In this document: piece by piece, positions 1 to 8,464 of the stretch
Position numbering within the stretch: position 1 is the first letter of the stretch
Layout: each line of letters opens with the position of its first letter
Source of the DNA: JACVRW01 sp963850205
GTDB taxonomy: Bacteria; Actinomycetota; Thermoleophilia; Solirubrobacterales; Thermoleophilaceae
Assembly (NCBI GenBank): GCA_963850205.1
Contig: CAWKKJ010000014.1
Location: 248,001-312,000 of the forward strand
Length of the DNA: 64,000 nt
Reading direction: 5' to 3'
Translations under genes and position numbers: made by a program
Notes under the pieces: generated by a model
The model's input: the letters and a program-made list of their open reading frames with translations, nothing else
The model's database searches: none
What the model was told of the DNA's origin: nothing

Positions 1-38
1 GCCGACAGCGCCGCGAGCACCTGACGGCGCGCTGGGCG

Positions 39-446
39 ATGAAGGTGGTGGTCAACGTCGACGGGGGCGCCCGCGGCAATCCCGGTCCCGCGGCGGTGGC
101 GGCGGTGGCGGCCACACCCGAGGGCGAGCCGCTGGCCGAGCGCAACGCCGCCATCGGCGACGCCACCAACAACGTGGCCGAGTACCGCGCGCTGCTCCTC
201 GGCCTCGACCTGGCCCGCGAGCTGGGGGCGACCGAGGTCGAGGTGGTCAACGACTCCGAGCTGGTGGCGCGCCAGATCGGGGGCGAGTACAAGGTCAAGC
301 ACCCCGGGCTCAAGCCGCTCTACCACGAGGCCATGCGCGCCCTGCGCGACTTCGACGGCTGGGCGGTGCGCTCGGTGCGCCGTGAGCAGAACACCCGCGC
401 CGACGAGCTGGTCAACGAGGCGCTGGACGAGGCCGCTCTCGGGTGA
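39..446 (+). CDS. Ribonuclease HI family protein
   Basis: 135-residue RNase H fold protein expected to cleave the RNA strand of RNA-DNA hybrids in the cytoplasm. The four acidic catalytic residues are visible: Asp8 in NVDGGARGNPG, Glu48 in NVAEYRALL, Asp72 in VNDSEL and Asp122 in NTRADELVN. This is the short single-domain form that lacks the basic protrusion of E. coli RnhA, as is usual in actinobacterial RnhA-like proteins. Bases 1-24 end an open frame with TGA (22-24), probably the tail of an upstream gene. Its stop TGA overlaps the GTG of the next small ORF. Confidence 0.92.
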   Translation: MKVVVNVDGGARGNPGPAAVAAVAATPEGEPLAERNAAIGDATNNVAEYRALLLGLDLARELGATEVEVVNDSELVARQIGGEYKVKHPGLKPLYHEAMRALRDFDGWAVRSVRREQNTRADELVNEALDEAALG

Positions 447-595
447 CGGCAGCCGACCGGACCCTGCTGCGGCGGGCGAAGCGCCCCCACCCCGGCGAGC
501 AGCTGGTGGTGCACGAGCTCTGCCACGACCGCAGCGCCTACCGCAGCAACCGCTACGAGGCGGAGGCCAGGCGGGCGGCCGGCCAGGCTACCTAG
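443..595 (+). CDS. Small hypothetical protein, coupled to the RNase H gene
   Basis: A 50-residue frame starts at GTG inside the RNase H stop (GTGA overlap), which suggests translational coupling. The product starts MTAADRTLLRRAKRPHPGEQ and has no membrane segment or motif I recognise. Codon positions follow the high-GC third-base bias of the neighbours. It ends by overlapping the last 8 bases of the convergent gene at 588. It is below common ORF length cut-offs, so it may be missed by automatic annotation. No function is assigned. Confidence 0.5.
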   Translation: MTAADRTLLRRAKRPHPGEQLVVHELCHDRSAYRSNRYEAEARRAAGQAT

Positions 596-1004
596 GGGCG
601 GCGTCCTCCGGGGTGGGGCGGTAGATCGTTCCGCGCTCGACCACCGACGCCAGGAGGCCGTCCTGCTCGTAGTCGGGAGGGTCTTCGGCCTCGATCGGGC
701 GCCGCTCCTGGCCGGGGTAGCCCATCAGGCGACGGACTTCGGGGTTGAGGAAGTAGGCCCCAGCGATCGCCGTCGACAGGGCCTCGAAGGTCTCGGGCTC
801 CTCTACCTGGAGGCGCTGGATCTCCGCGGCGGGGTCGGCCGGACGCCCCCGTTCGGCCAGCTCGCGCAGGGGCTGTTGCAGGTCGCTGCGCAGGCGGAGC
901 ACCTCATCCAGGTGCTCGCCCGTCGCGCCGGCCTCGCTGGCGGCGGGCATGCCGTCGGCGGCGGGGATCAGCGCGTCGGCCAGGGCGGCCAGGGTCTCGC
1001 TCAT
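588..1004 (-). CDS. Gluconate 2-dehydrogenase subunit 3-like protein
   Basis: 138 residues starting MSETLAALADALIPAADGMP, the N-terminal signature of the gluconate 2-dehydrogenase subunit 3 family: short helical partners of GMC-type dehydrogenases. The FLNPEVRRLMGYPGQ segment (about residues 85-100) fits the family. Most family members carry a Tat signal; this one starts directly with the mature-like helix, so the complex is probably cytoplasmic. It is the last gene of the operon that begins at 5345, and its start overlaps the stop of the GMC oxidoreductase by 4 bases, which supports a complex. Confidence 0.8.
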   Translation of the reverse strand: MSETLAALADALIPAADGMPAASEAGATGEHLDEVLRLRSDLQQPLRELAERGRPADPAAEIQRLQVEEPETFEALSTAIAGAYFLNPEVRRLMGYPGQERRPIEAEDPPDYEQDGLLASVVERGTIYRPTPEDAAPR

Positions 1005-2602
1005 CGGGCCTCCCTCTGGTCGCGCCGCGTGGCGATCAGGTGCTCGGTGTTACGCAGCGCCATGGCGGCGATCGTGGCGGTGGGGTTCATCCCGGATGAC
1101 GTGGGCCACGTCGAGCCGTCGAAGATGAACAGGTTGGGGATGTCGTGGCACCTGCCGAAGCGGTCGACCACCGAGCTGGACGGGTCGTCGCCCATCTTGG
1201 CCGTGCCCAGGATGTGCCAGCCGGTGGCGTCGATGAAGGGGGCGATGATCACGTCGTAGGCCCCGGCGGCAAGCAGCGATTCCCGCGCCCGCTCGCGGTG
1301 GAAGGCCATCATCCGCTGCGAGTTCTCCGAGTTTGCGTACTCGATCTTCGCGCCGGGGATCCCGTACTCGTCCGGGGTGTCGGGGTCGAGCGTCACCCGG
1401 TTTTCCTCCTCGGGCAGGTCCTCGGCGATGATCCCCCACATCGCCGAGCGGCCGAGGCGGCGGCGCAGCTCGCGGTGGAAGTCCTCGCCCCAGATCGCGT
1501 TCTCGGCGCCCCACGGGTAGGAGCGGGTCATCGACAGCGGCCCGCCGGTGGGCTGCAGGCCCCACTTCGCCCCGCGCACGAAGTCGCGCGAGTCGTCGGT
1601 CTCGTAGAACTCGAGCGAGTGGATGTGCTGGCCCCACACCCCCTGCCAGCTTCCGAGCTCGTCGTCGAACAGGCCCGTGACGGTGCCGAAGGGGTGCAGC
1701 ATGAGCCGCTTGCCCACCAGGCCGGAGGAGTTGGCCAGGCCGCCGTTCTCTCCCGAGAGCATCAACAGCCGCGGCGTGCCGATCCCGTTGGCGCAGAGGA
1801 TGGTCACCGGGGCCCGCTGGGTGTGCTCGCCGCCGTCGGCGTCGAGGTACTCGACGCCCTCCACGAGACCGTCGCTGCGTGTCAGCAGGCGCCGTACGCG
1901 GGCGTGGGTCACGAGCTCCACGCCGTTTCTCTGGTTGACCGGCCAGTAGGTGCGGTCGACCGTCGCCTTCGCGCCGTCGGCGCAGCCCCACAGGCAGGTG
2001 GCCCGCTGCACGCACGGGTTCAACGCCCCGTACTGGCGGGTGGCGATCGCGTTGGGCCCGGGCCACCAGTGCCAACCCAGGTCGTTGTGGGCCTTCGCCA
2101 CCCTGCGCCCCATCGGGGCCAGGGGCACCGGAGGCATCGGTGGGCCCTCACCGGGCGGGAAGGCGGTGTCGTTGGCCAGGCCGGAGACGCCCCAGTCGCG
2201 CTCCACGCGTACGTAGTAGGGCTCGAGCTCCTCGTAGCTGAGCGGCCAGTCGTCGGCCACCCCGTCCAGGGTGCGCACGCAGAAGTCGGAGGGCATGTTG
2301 CGCTGCCAATGCGCCGCGAAGATCACCGTGCCGCCGCCCACGCCGTTCCACATCAGCGCTGTGATGTCCGACTCGGAATCGTCGATCGGGTAGTCGCCGG
2401 GCGCGTTGCGCACGTTGGGGTCCCAGGCCCAGTACTGCCCGGAGGTCAGCTCGAAGTCGGGGTGGGCCGAGCGGGCGCGCTCGTAGTCGGGCCAGTCACC
2501 CTGCTCGAGCACGGTGACGGCGAGGCCCTCCTCGGCCAGGCGTTTCGCGGTCACGGCGCCGGAGGGGCCGGCGCCGACGATCAGGACGTCGGGATCAGGC
2601 AT
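1001..2602 (-). CDS. GMC family FAD-dependent oxidoreductase
   Basis: 533-residue glucose-methanol-choline oxidoreductase. It has an N-terminal FAD-binding Rossmann motif (VGAGPSGAVTAKRLAEEG, residues 8-25) and a C-terminal GMC_oxred_C region with the catalytic His (ATGWHILGTAKMG) and an Asn-Pro pair (SSGMNPTATI). Its pairing with the subunit-3-like gene matches gluconate 2-dehydrogenase and glycoside 3-dehydrogenase systems, which oxidise a sugar hydroxyl. The substrate cannot be read from sequence. No cytochrome c subunit is nearby, so the electron acceptor is unknown. It overlaps both operon neighbours by a few bases. Confidence 0.88.
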   Translation of the reverse strand: MPDPDVLIVGAGPSGAVTAKRLAEEGLAVTVLEQGDWPDYERARSAHPDFELTSGQYWAWDPNVRNAPGDYPIDDSESDITALMWNGVGGGTVIFAAHWQRNMPSDFCVRTLDGVADDWPLSYEELEPYYVRVERDWGVSGLANDTAFPPGEGPPMPPVPLAPMGRRVAKAHNDLGWHWWPGPNAIATRQYGALNPCVQRATCLWGCADGAKATVDRTYWPVNQRNGVELVTHARVRRLLTRSDGLVEGVEYLDADGGEHTQRAPVTILCANGIGTPRLLMLSGENGGLANSSGLVGKRLMLHPFGTVTGLFDDELGSWQGVWGQHIHSLEFYETDDSRDFVRGAKWGLQPTGGPLSMTRSYPWGAENAIWGEDFHRELRRRLGRSAMWGIIAEDLPEEENRVTLDPDTPDEYGIPGAKIEYANSENSQRMMAFHRERARESLLAAGAYDVIIAPFIDATGWHILGTAKMGDDPSSSVVDRFGRCHDIPNLFIFDGSTWPTSSGMNPTATIAAMALRNTEHLIATRRDQREAR

Positions 2603-3876
2603 GGACGGCGGTCCCCTCGAGGGCGGTGTCGGCGGCCCGCGGTCCGAAGACCAGGCCGAGGATCAGGCCGCCCACGTAGCCCGGCCCCTGCAGGCCGCCC
2701 ACGTCGGCGCCGGCGGCGAACAGGCGGGGCAGCGGCCGGCCGGCGGTGTCCAGCACGCGGCCGGCGGCGTCGGCGCGCAGGCCGCCGAAGGTGAAGGTCA
2801 GGGTCGGCTGGACCTCGACGGCGTTGAAGGGCGGCTCGCGCAGCGCCGCCCCACGGTCGCGCAGCGTCTCGGCGAGGCCCGCGGGGTCGTAGCCCCAGCC
2901 CGAGGCGGCGGCCACCAACCGCTTGATCGTGGGGGCGCGGGCCACGCGCGCGCCGGACTCCTGCGCCAGGGCCAGGCGGTCCACCACCTGCCCGTGGGGG
3001 TAGGGGGCGGCCACCGCGTGGCCGGCGCGGACCCGCTCGTCGAAGAGCAGCAGCGCCCGGGCCTCCGGCTGGCACAGGGTGGCCTGGTTGGACACCTCGT
3101 CGCCGCGCCACTCCTCGGTGAAGCGCCGGCCCTCGGCGTTGACCAGGACGCCGTGGCTCGAGTGGTACTGGGTGAGGGGCAGGAAGTCGTCGGCGGAGAA
3201 GCGGTCGATCGGTCGCGGCACCAGGTGCCCGTAGAAGCCGTGGCCCGGAGCCTCGGCCGCGCCCGCGGCGCGGGCCATGCGCAGGCCGTCGCCGTCGCTG
3301 CCCGGGTGAAAGCGCGGCAGCAGGTCGCGCGCTGCCGGTCCGAGCCGCTCGGCCACCAGCTCGCGGTCGCCCTGGAACCCGCCGGTGGCCAGCAGCACCG
3401 CCCCGGCCTCGAGCTCCTGCGCCGCCGGCGAGCCGCACGCCCCGCACCGAGCCGTCGGTATCGGTCAGGAGCCCGGCGGCGGCCACGCCCCGCCGCACCG
3501 AGCCGCCGCTGGCGGTCACCGCTTCGGGCCAGAGCCGCAGCAGCGCGGCGATGTCCACCCGGTGGGCGATGCCGAAGCCCATCTGGCCGCTCCAGCGGTC
3601 GCTCACCGCCGCCCCGGCCGCGCGTACGCCCTCCACGGCCGCGTCGAAGCCCTCCACCAGCGCCCGTCCCAGGTCGGGGTCGCCGTCGGGACACACGCGG
3701 GTGAAGGTGGCGAGATCGGGGGCGGTCCAGACGATGCCCGCCGACAGGGCGCCCGAGCCGCCCAGGCGGTCGTCCTTCTCGAGCACGGTCACCCGGGCTC
3801 CCCGCCCCGCGGCGTGGGCCGCCGCGGCCAGGCCGGCCACCCCGCCGCCGGCCACGACCAGGTCCGGGGCGCTCAT
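2595..3876 (-). pseudogene. FAD-dependent oxidoreductase (ketosteroid dehydrogenase/fumarate reductase type), frameshifted
   Basis: Two frames together make one FAD_binding_2 protein of about 426 residues. The N-terminal frame (from 3876) has the dinucleotide motif VAGGGVAGLAAAAHAAGRG and LEKDDRLGGSG. The C-terminal frame resumes at AQELEAGAVLLATGGFQGDR and runs to 2595, including the C-terminal FAD contact region GGLQGPGYVGGLILGLVFG. The frames join near 3420-3430 in a GC-rich run (ccggcggcgc), where one extra base explains the break: 1282 bases is 3n+1. It lies between the aldehyde dehydrogenase (TGATG overlap) and the GMC gene. It could be a real pseudogene or an assembly indel; both halves look well conserved, so I favour the indel. 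Confidence 0.75.
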
Positions 3877-5345
3877 CAGTACGGGTACTCGACCGGCCCG
3901 CGCTGCAGCCCGATCCAGCGCCGCTCGGTGAACTCCTCGATGTTCGCGTCGCCGCCGGCGCGACCGCCCAGGCCGGACTGGCGCATGCCCCCGAAGGGCA
4001 CGTGGGCCTCGTCCAGGCAGGTGGAGTCGTTCACGTGGACCATGCCCGAGCTCACGCCTTCGGCGAACGTCAGCCCACGCTCGAGCGAGCCGGTGTAGAC
4101 CGCGTTCACCAGCCCGTAGGGCGTGTCGTTGACCAGGTCGAGCGCCTCCTCCTCGGTGTCCACGCTCAGCACCGGGGCGATGGGCCCGAAGATCTCCTCG
4201 CTCCAGAGGGGCATCTCGGGCGTCACGTCCACCACCACGGTGGGCCGGTAGAAGTTGCCCTCAAACGTGCCGCCCTCCACCGTGCGCGCACCCTGCTCAA
4301 GCGAGCGCTCCAGCAGGTCGTGCGCGCGGTCGCGCTGGCGCTCGGAGATCATCGGCCCGAGCCCGACCTCGCCGGTCGCGGGGTCACCGACCTCGATCGC
4401 GGCCGCGCGGGCCGCAAGCCGCTTGACGTACTCGTCGTACACCGGCCGCATGACGATGTGCCGCCCGGCGGTGATGCAGGTCTGCCCCTGGTAGTGGAAG
4501 GCCGACCAGGCGCCGACCATGCTGGCCGCCTCGACATCGGCGTCGTCCAGCACGACGAAGGCGTTGTTGCCGCCGAGCTCGAGCGAGGCGCGCTTGAGCT
4601 GGGAGCCGGCCACCTTGGCGATCTCCCGGCCCACCTCGGAGGAGCCCGTGAAGTGGACCATGTCCACGCCCTCGTTGGCCACGAGCGCGCGACCCACCTC
4701 GTCGCCGCCGGTCACGACCTGGAACAGGCCGGTGGGGGCGCCGGCGTCGGCGAACAGCTCGGCGATCAGCAGGCCGCCGCAGAGCGGCGTCTCCGGCGCA
4801 GGCTTCAGCACCACCGCGTTGCCCAGGGCGATCGCCGGCGCCACCACCCTGAAGCCCAGGATGAGCGGGAAGTTCCAGGGCGTGATCGCGGCCACCACGC
4901 CCACCGGCACGTGCTGGACGATGCTCAGCTTGCCCGGGTTGTGGGAGGGCACCACCTCGCCCCCCACCCGGGAGGTGAGCCCGGCGGCCTCGTGCAGCTC
5001 ACCGGCCGAGCCGCCCACCTCGTACTCGGCCTTGCCGCCGATGGACCCCGTCTCGCGCACGATCAGGTCGGCGATCTCGCCCGTACGCTCGACCAAGAGC
5101 GCGGCCACTCGTCGCAGCAGGGCGGCCCGGACGTCGTACGGCTCGGCCGCCCAGGCGCGCTGCGCCGTGCGGGCGGCATCGACGGCGCGCGCGAGGTCGG
5201 CCTCGGAGGCGAGGCCGGCGGCCCCCAGCTCCGCGCCGCTGCCCTTGTCGAGCACCGGCGCCTGCTTCTTTCCCTCGGCGTCGCGGAACTCCCCGTCCAC
5301 GAAGATCTTGCCCGTCCAGGGTCGCTCCGCCACCTCGGTCGCCAT
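3876..5345 (-). CDS. NAD(P)-dependent aldehyde dehydrogenase (benzaldehyde/vanillin dehydrogenase-like)
   Basis: 489-residue aldehyde dehydrogenase. It has the PWNFPL segment, the catalytic Glu in LELGGNN, the catalytic Cys in QGQTCITAGR and the C-terminal FGGMRQSGLGG motif. It oxidises an aldehyde to a carboxylate with NAD(P). I chose ATG 5345 (MATEVAERP); a much longer open frame continues upstream but runs through the promoter region and into the divergent regulator. It is the first gene of the 5345-to-588 operon. An operator-like site (5364-5379) sits just upstream of the start, so control by the divergent LacI-family regulator is likely. Confidence 0.93.
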   Translation of the reverse strand: MATEVAERPWTGKIFVDGEFRDAEGKKQAPVLDKGSGAELGAAGLASEADLARAVDAARTAQRAWAAEPYDVRAALLRRVAALLVERTGEIADLIVRETGSIGGKAEYEVGGSAGELHEAAGLTSRVGGEVVPSHNPGKLSIVQHVPVGVVAAITPWNFPLILGFRVVAPAIALGNAVVLKPAPETPLCGGLLIAELFADAGAPTGLFQVVTGGDEVGRALVANEGVDMVHFTGSSEVGREIAKVAGSQLKRASLELGGNNAFVVLDDADVEAASMVGAWSAFHYQGQTCITAGRHIVMRPVYDEYVKRLAARAAAIEVGDPATGEVGLGPMISERQRDRAHDLLERSLEQGARTVEGGTFEGNFYRPTVVVDVTPEMPLWSEEIFGPIAPVLSVDTEEEALDLVNDTPYGLVNAVYTGSLERGLTFAEGVSSGMVHVNDSTCLDEAHVPFGGMRQSGLGGRAGGDANIEEFTERRWIGLQRGPVEYPY

Positions 5346-5363
5346 CCAGCCTCCAGCCGCTTC

Positions 5364-5379
5364 GAGAAAACGTTTGCCA
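5364..5379. promoter_or_regulatory. Putative LacI-family operator 1
   Basis: gagaaaacgtttgcca lies 18 bases upstream of the aldehyde dehydrogenase start. It has the partly palindromic AAACGTTT core with central CG typical of LacI/GalR operators. It matches the sites at 5424 and 9654 almost exactly. Confidence 0.7.
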
Positions 5380-5423
5380 TCGCGAGCGTATTGCTCGGTC
5401 GCGACAGGTGTCAAGCGGCTTTC

Positions 5424-5437
5424 GGAAAACGCTTGCC
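5424..5437. promoter_or_regulatory. Putative LacI-family operator 2
   Basis: ggaaaacgcttgcc lies 25 bases upstream of the LacI-family regulator start in the divergent intergenic region. It has the same core as the other two sites with a CGCT centre, consistent with autoregulation. Confidence 0.65.
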
Positions 5438-5462
5438 GCAGCCCGGTATCCTCGCGCTGCCC

Positions 5463-6482
5463 ATGGCCCACAAGGACAAGGGCGGGTCCCTGGCGGACGT
5501 CAGCCGCAGGGCGGGCGTGTCGCTCGCGACCGCGTCCCGCGTGCTCACCGGCTCCACGCACCCGGTGGCGGAGCCGACCCGCGAGCGGGTGCTGAAGGCG
5601 GCCGGCGAGCTGGGCTACTCGCCGAGTGCGCTGGCGCGGGCCCTGGTGACCAAGCGCAGTGGCATCATCGGGGTGGTGGTGGGGGACATCGTGGATCCCT
5701 ACTTCGCCGAGATCACGCGCGGCGTCGAGGACGTGGCCGCCGAGGCCGGCTACATGACGATCGTCTGCAACGCCGACCGTCGCACCGAGACCGAGCTGGC
5801 CCAGCTCGGGCTGTTGAGCGACTACCGGGCCGAGGGCGTGGTGTTCGCCGGCAGCGGCTACGTGGACGATCCGCTGGGTCCCAGGCTGGCCGGCGCGGTG
5901 GCCCGCGCGCGGGAACGGGGGATGGAGGTGGTCTCGGTGGCGCTGCGGGACTTCGAGGGACCGCGCGTGCACTCCGACAATCGCGCGGCCGCGCTCGACC
6001 TCACCGCGCACCTCATCTCCCTCGGCCATCGGCGCATCGCCTTCATCGGCGGGCCGGAGGGCCTGTACGCGAGCCGCGACCGGCTCGCGGGCTTCACGGC
6101 TGCCATGGCCGCGGCCGGGCTGGGTGCCGACCTGGTCTGCGAGGGCGACTTCGGCTACGACCTCGGCTACGAGGCCACGCGGCGGATGGTCGAGCAGGAG
6201 CGCCTGCCCGACGCCGTGATCGGCGCCAACGACGCCACCGCGATCGGCGCGCTCGGCGCCCTGCGCGCCAACGACGTGCCCGTGCCCGAGCGCGTGTCGG
6301 TGGCGGGCATGACCGACACACGGCTGGCGCGCTTCTCCGACATGACCACCGTGAGCCTTCCGATCTACGAGTTCGGCGCCATGGCGGCGAGGCGCATCGT
6401 GGGCGAGGCCGGAGCGGACGCGGAGGAGACGCTGCTGCCGCACGCCGTGGTGCCGCGCTCGACCACGGCTAGACGTGGCTGA
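5463..6482 (+). CDS. LacI family transcriptional regulator
   Basis: 339 residues. The N-terminal LacI helix-turn-helix with hinge helix (SLADVSRRAGVSLATASRVL, residues 9-28) is followed by a periplasmic-binding-protein-like effector domain (GIIGVVVGDIVDPYFAEI onward) and ends near LPHAVVPRSTTARRG. It probably represses both the 5345-588 operon and the 9654-6469 operon until a sugar-derived ligand binds, because near-identical operators precede both and its own gene. I chose ATG 5463 because the LacI domain starts directly there; the longer upstream frame is antisense to the aldehyde dehydrogenase. Its end overlaps the convergent isomerase gene by 14 bases. Confidence 0.93.
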   Translation: MAHKDKGGSLADVSRRAGVSLATASRVLTGSTHPVAEPTRERVLKAAGELGYSPSALARALVTKRSGIIGVVVGDIVDPYFAEITRGVEDVAAEAGYMTIVCNADRRTETELAQLGLLSDYRAEGVVFAGSGYVDDPLGPRLAGAVARARERGMEVVSVALRDFEGPRVHSDNRAAALDLTAHLISLGHRRIAFIGGPEGLYASRDRLAGFTAAMAAAGLGADLVCEGDFGYDLGYEATRRMVEQERLPDAVIGANDATAIGALGALRANDVPVPERVSVAGMTDTRLARFSDMTTVSLPIYEFGAMAARRIVGEAGADAEETLLPHAVVPRSTTARRG

Positions 6483-7296
6483 GGCAGCGCGCGCCCAGCT
6501 CGGCGAGGAGCTCGTCCACGGGCCGCCGGTGCAACGCCGGGTTGATCACCTCGACCTCGATCGGTCCCCCGTAGCCGGCCTTCTCCACCAGGCCGCGTAG
6601 GCGCCGCAGCTCGATCTCGCCGTCGCCCATCAGGCCCCGCCCGGCCAGCACGTCCTCCGTGGGCGACAGCCAGTCCGACACGTGGTAGCCCACGATGCGC
6701 CCGGCCGAACGGGCCAGCTCGCGCTCGAGCGCCGGGTCCCACCAGACGTGGTAGGCGTCCACCACCACGCCCACGTGCGCGGGGTCGAACCGCCCGGCCA
6801 GGTCGTTGGCCTGGCCGAGAGTGACGACCACGGAACGCTCCGCGATCATCATCGGGTGCAGCGGCTCGATCCCGAGGCGGATCCCGGCCTCGGCCGCGTG
6901 CGGCACGAGCCGCTCGATGCCCTCCAGCACTGTCCGCCGCGCGGCCTCCAGGTCGCCGTCTGCAGCCGGGCCGCACACCAGCACGAGGACGTCCGTGCCC
7001 AGCGCGGCGGCCTCCTCCAGCGCCTGGCGATTGTCGGCCTCCCGCTCGCGCCGCCCGGCCGAGTCAGCGGCGCTGAAGAAACCGCCCCGGCAGAGGCTGG
7101 ATACCCGGAGGCCGGCCTCGGCCACCAGGCGCCCCGCACGCTGCGCCCCTCCCTCGAGCTTGTGGCGCCAGACACCGATCCAGGGCAGCCCAGCGGCGGC
7201 GCAGCCCTCCACGGCCTGTTCCAGCGTGAGCTGATCCGCGGTGATCTGGTTGAGGCTGACGCGCGAGAGGTCGCCGAGCGGCGCCGCCGCGCTCAC
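6469..7296 (-). CDS. Sugar phosphate isomerase/epimerase family protein (TIM barrel)
   Basis: 275-residue AP endonuclease family 2/xylose isomerase-like TIM barrel. Metal-site motifs are visible: GIEPLHPM (Glu), VVDAYHVWWDP (Asp, His), YHVSDW and IEVEVINPAL near the C-terminus. Members are sugar or keto-sugar isomerases, epimerases or lyases acting in the cytoplasm. It is the last gene of the 9654-to-6469 operon and its start overlaps the DUF993 stop by 4 bases. The exact substrate is unknown. Confidence 0.88.
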   Translation of the reverse strand: MSAAAPLGDLSRVSLNQITADQLTLEQAVEGCAAAGLPWIGVWRHKLEGGAQRAGRLVAEAGLRVSSLCRGGFFSAADSAGRREREADNRQALEEAAALGTDVLVLVCGPAADGDLEAARRTVLEGIERLVPHAAEAGIRLGIEPLHPMMIAERSVVVTLGQANDLAGRFDPAHVGVVVDAYHVWWDPALERELARSAGRIVGYHVSDWLSPTEDVLAGRGLMGDGEIELRRLRGLVEKAGYGGPIEVEVINPALHRRPVDELLAELGARCLSHV

Positions 7297-8464
7297 GGGC
7301 CGACCCCGGCCAGCGCCAGCAGCCGGCGCATGCGCTCCACGCTCAGGTCCGGGCGCGGCAGCAGCCCGGCCTGGTCGGCCAGCCGGAAGAGCTCGCTCAG
7401 GTGCACCACCGAGCGCGCGCTCTCGAGGCCGCCGACCATCCTGAAGTGGTCCTGATGGCCACCGAGCCAGGCCAGGAAGACGATGCCGGTCTTGTAGTTG
7501 AAGGTGGGCGGTGAGAACAGGGCGCGGGCCAGCGGCAGCGTGGGGGCCAGCGTGGCGTCGAAGCGGGCCGGGTCGCCGGCGTCGAGCGCCTGCAGGGCCG
7601 CCGAGGCGGCAGGCGCGATCGCGTCGAACACGCCCAGCAGGGCGTCGCTGTGGCGACCGCCGTCGCCTCGGATCAGCTCGGGGTAGTTGAAGTCGTCGCC
7701 CGTGTAGAGGCGCACACCGTCCGGAAGCGCGAGTCGCAGCGCGCGCTCGCGGCCGGCGTCCAGCAAGGAGACCTTGATGCCGTCGATTCGCTCGGCGTGG
7801 TCTGAGATCAGCTCGAGCACCAGGCGCGCCGCGTCGTCGGTGTCCGTGCCTCCCCAGTAGCCCGCGAGCGCGGGATCGAACATCTCGCCCAGCCAGTGGA
7901 GGATCACGGGCCGCGCCGCCTGTTCGAGCAGGGTGTCGTACACGGCGCGGTAGTCCTCGGGGGCGCGCGCCGCCGCGGCGAGGGCCCGGCTGGCCATCAG
8001 GATGGCCGGGCTGCCCGCGTCCTCGATCAGCACGAGCTGCTCGAGGTAGGCGCCCCGGATCTGGTCGAGCGACGCGGGCTCCCCCGGCGGGAGCTGATCG
8101 GTGCCCGCACCGCAGGCGATCAGGCCCCCACAGGCCCGGGCCTCGGCCGCCGAGCGGCGGATCAGCTCGGCGGCTGCCAGCCAGTCCAGCCCCATGCCGC
8201 GCTGCGCGGTGTCCATCGCCTCGGCCACGCCCAGCCCCCAGGACCAGAGGTGCCGGCGGTAGGCCAGCGTCGCCTCCCAGTCCAGCCGGGCCGGCCCGGC
8301 CGGGTCCGAGAGCGGATCGGCCACGACGTGAGCCGCCGCGTAGAAGACACGCGAGCGCGGGGGGAGGGCGGACGCTCGAAGGCGCCGGGCGGACCGGGTG
8401 TGTAGGCCTCCAGTGTCCCGTCGGGGCGGGGAAGCTCGACGCTGGGGGGCGCCGCGACGCTCAC
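7293..8464 (-). pseudogene. DUF993 / dihydrodipicolinate synthase-like protein, frameshifted near the N-terminus
   Basis: The main frame (from GTG 8324) encodes most of a DUF993 aldolase-like TIM barrel (LAYRRHLWSWGLGVAEAMDT, then HWLGEMFDPALAGYWGG and GDDFNYPELIRGDG). The conserved family N-terminus, with PRPDGTLEAYTPGPPGAF, sits in another frame that begins at GTG 8464 and overlaps the stop of the Gfo/Idh/MocA gene (GTGA). The frames meet near 8342 at cgcgtgtcttctac, where two extra bases or one missing base restore RVFYAAAHVVADP. The total of 1172 bases is 3n+2. The GTGA coupling argues that 8464 is the true start. The family is often found with Gfo/Idh oxidoreductases and sugar isomerases; its reaction is not established. 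Confidence 0.78.

Noticed and set aside
5346..6443. Upstream extension of the aldehyde dehydrogenase frame
   Set aside because: It crosses the operator region and is antisense to the LacI-family regulator; the family N-terminus starts at 5345.
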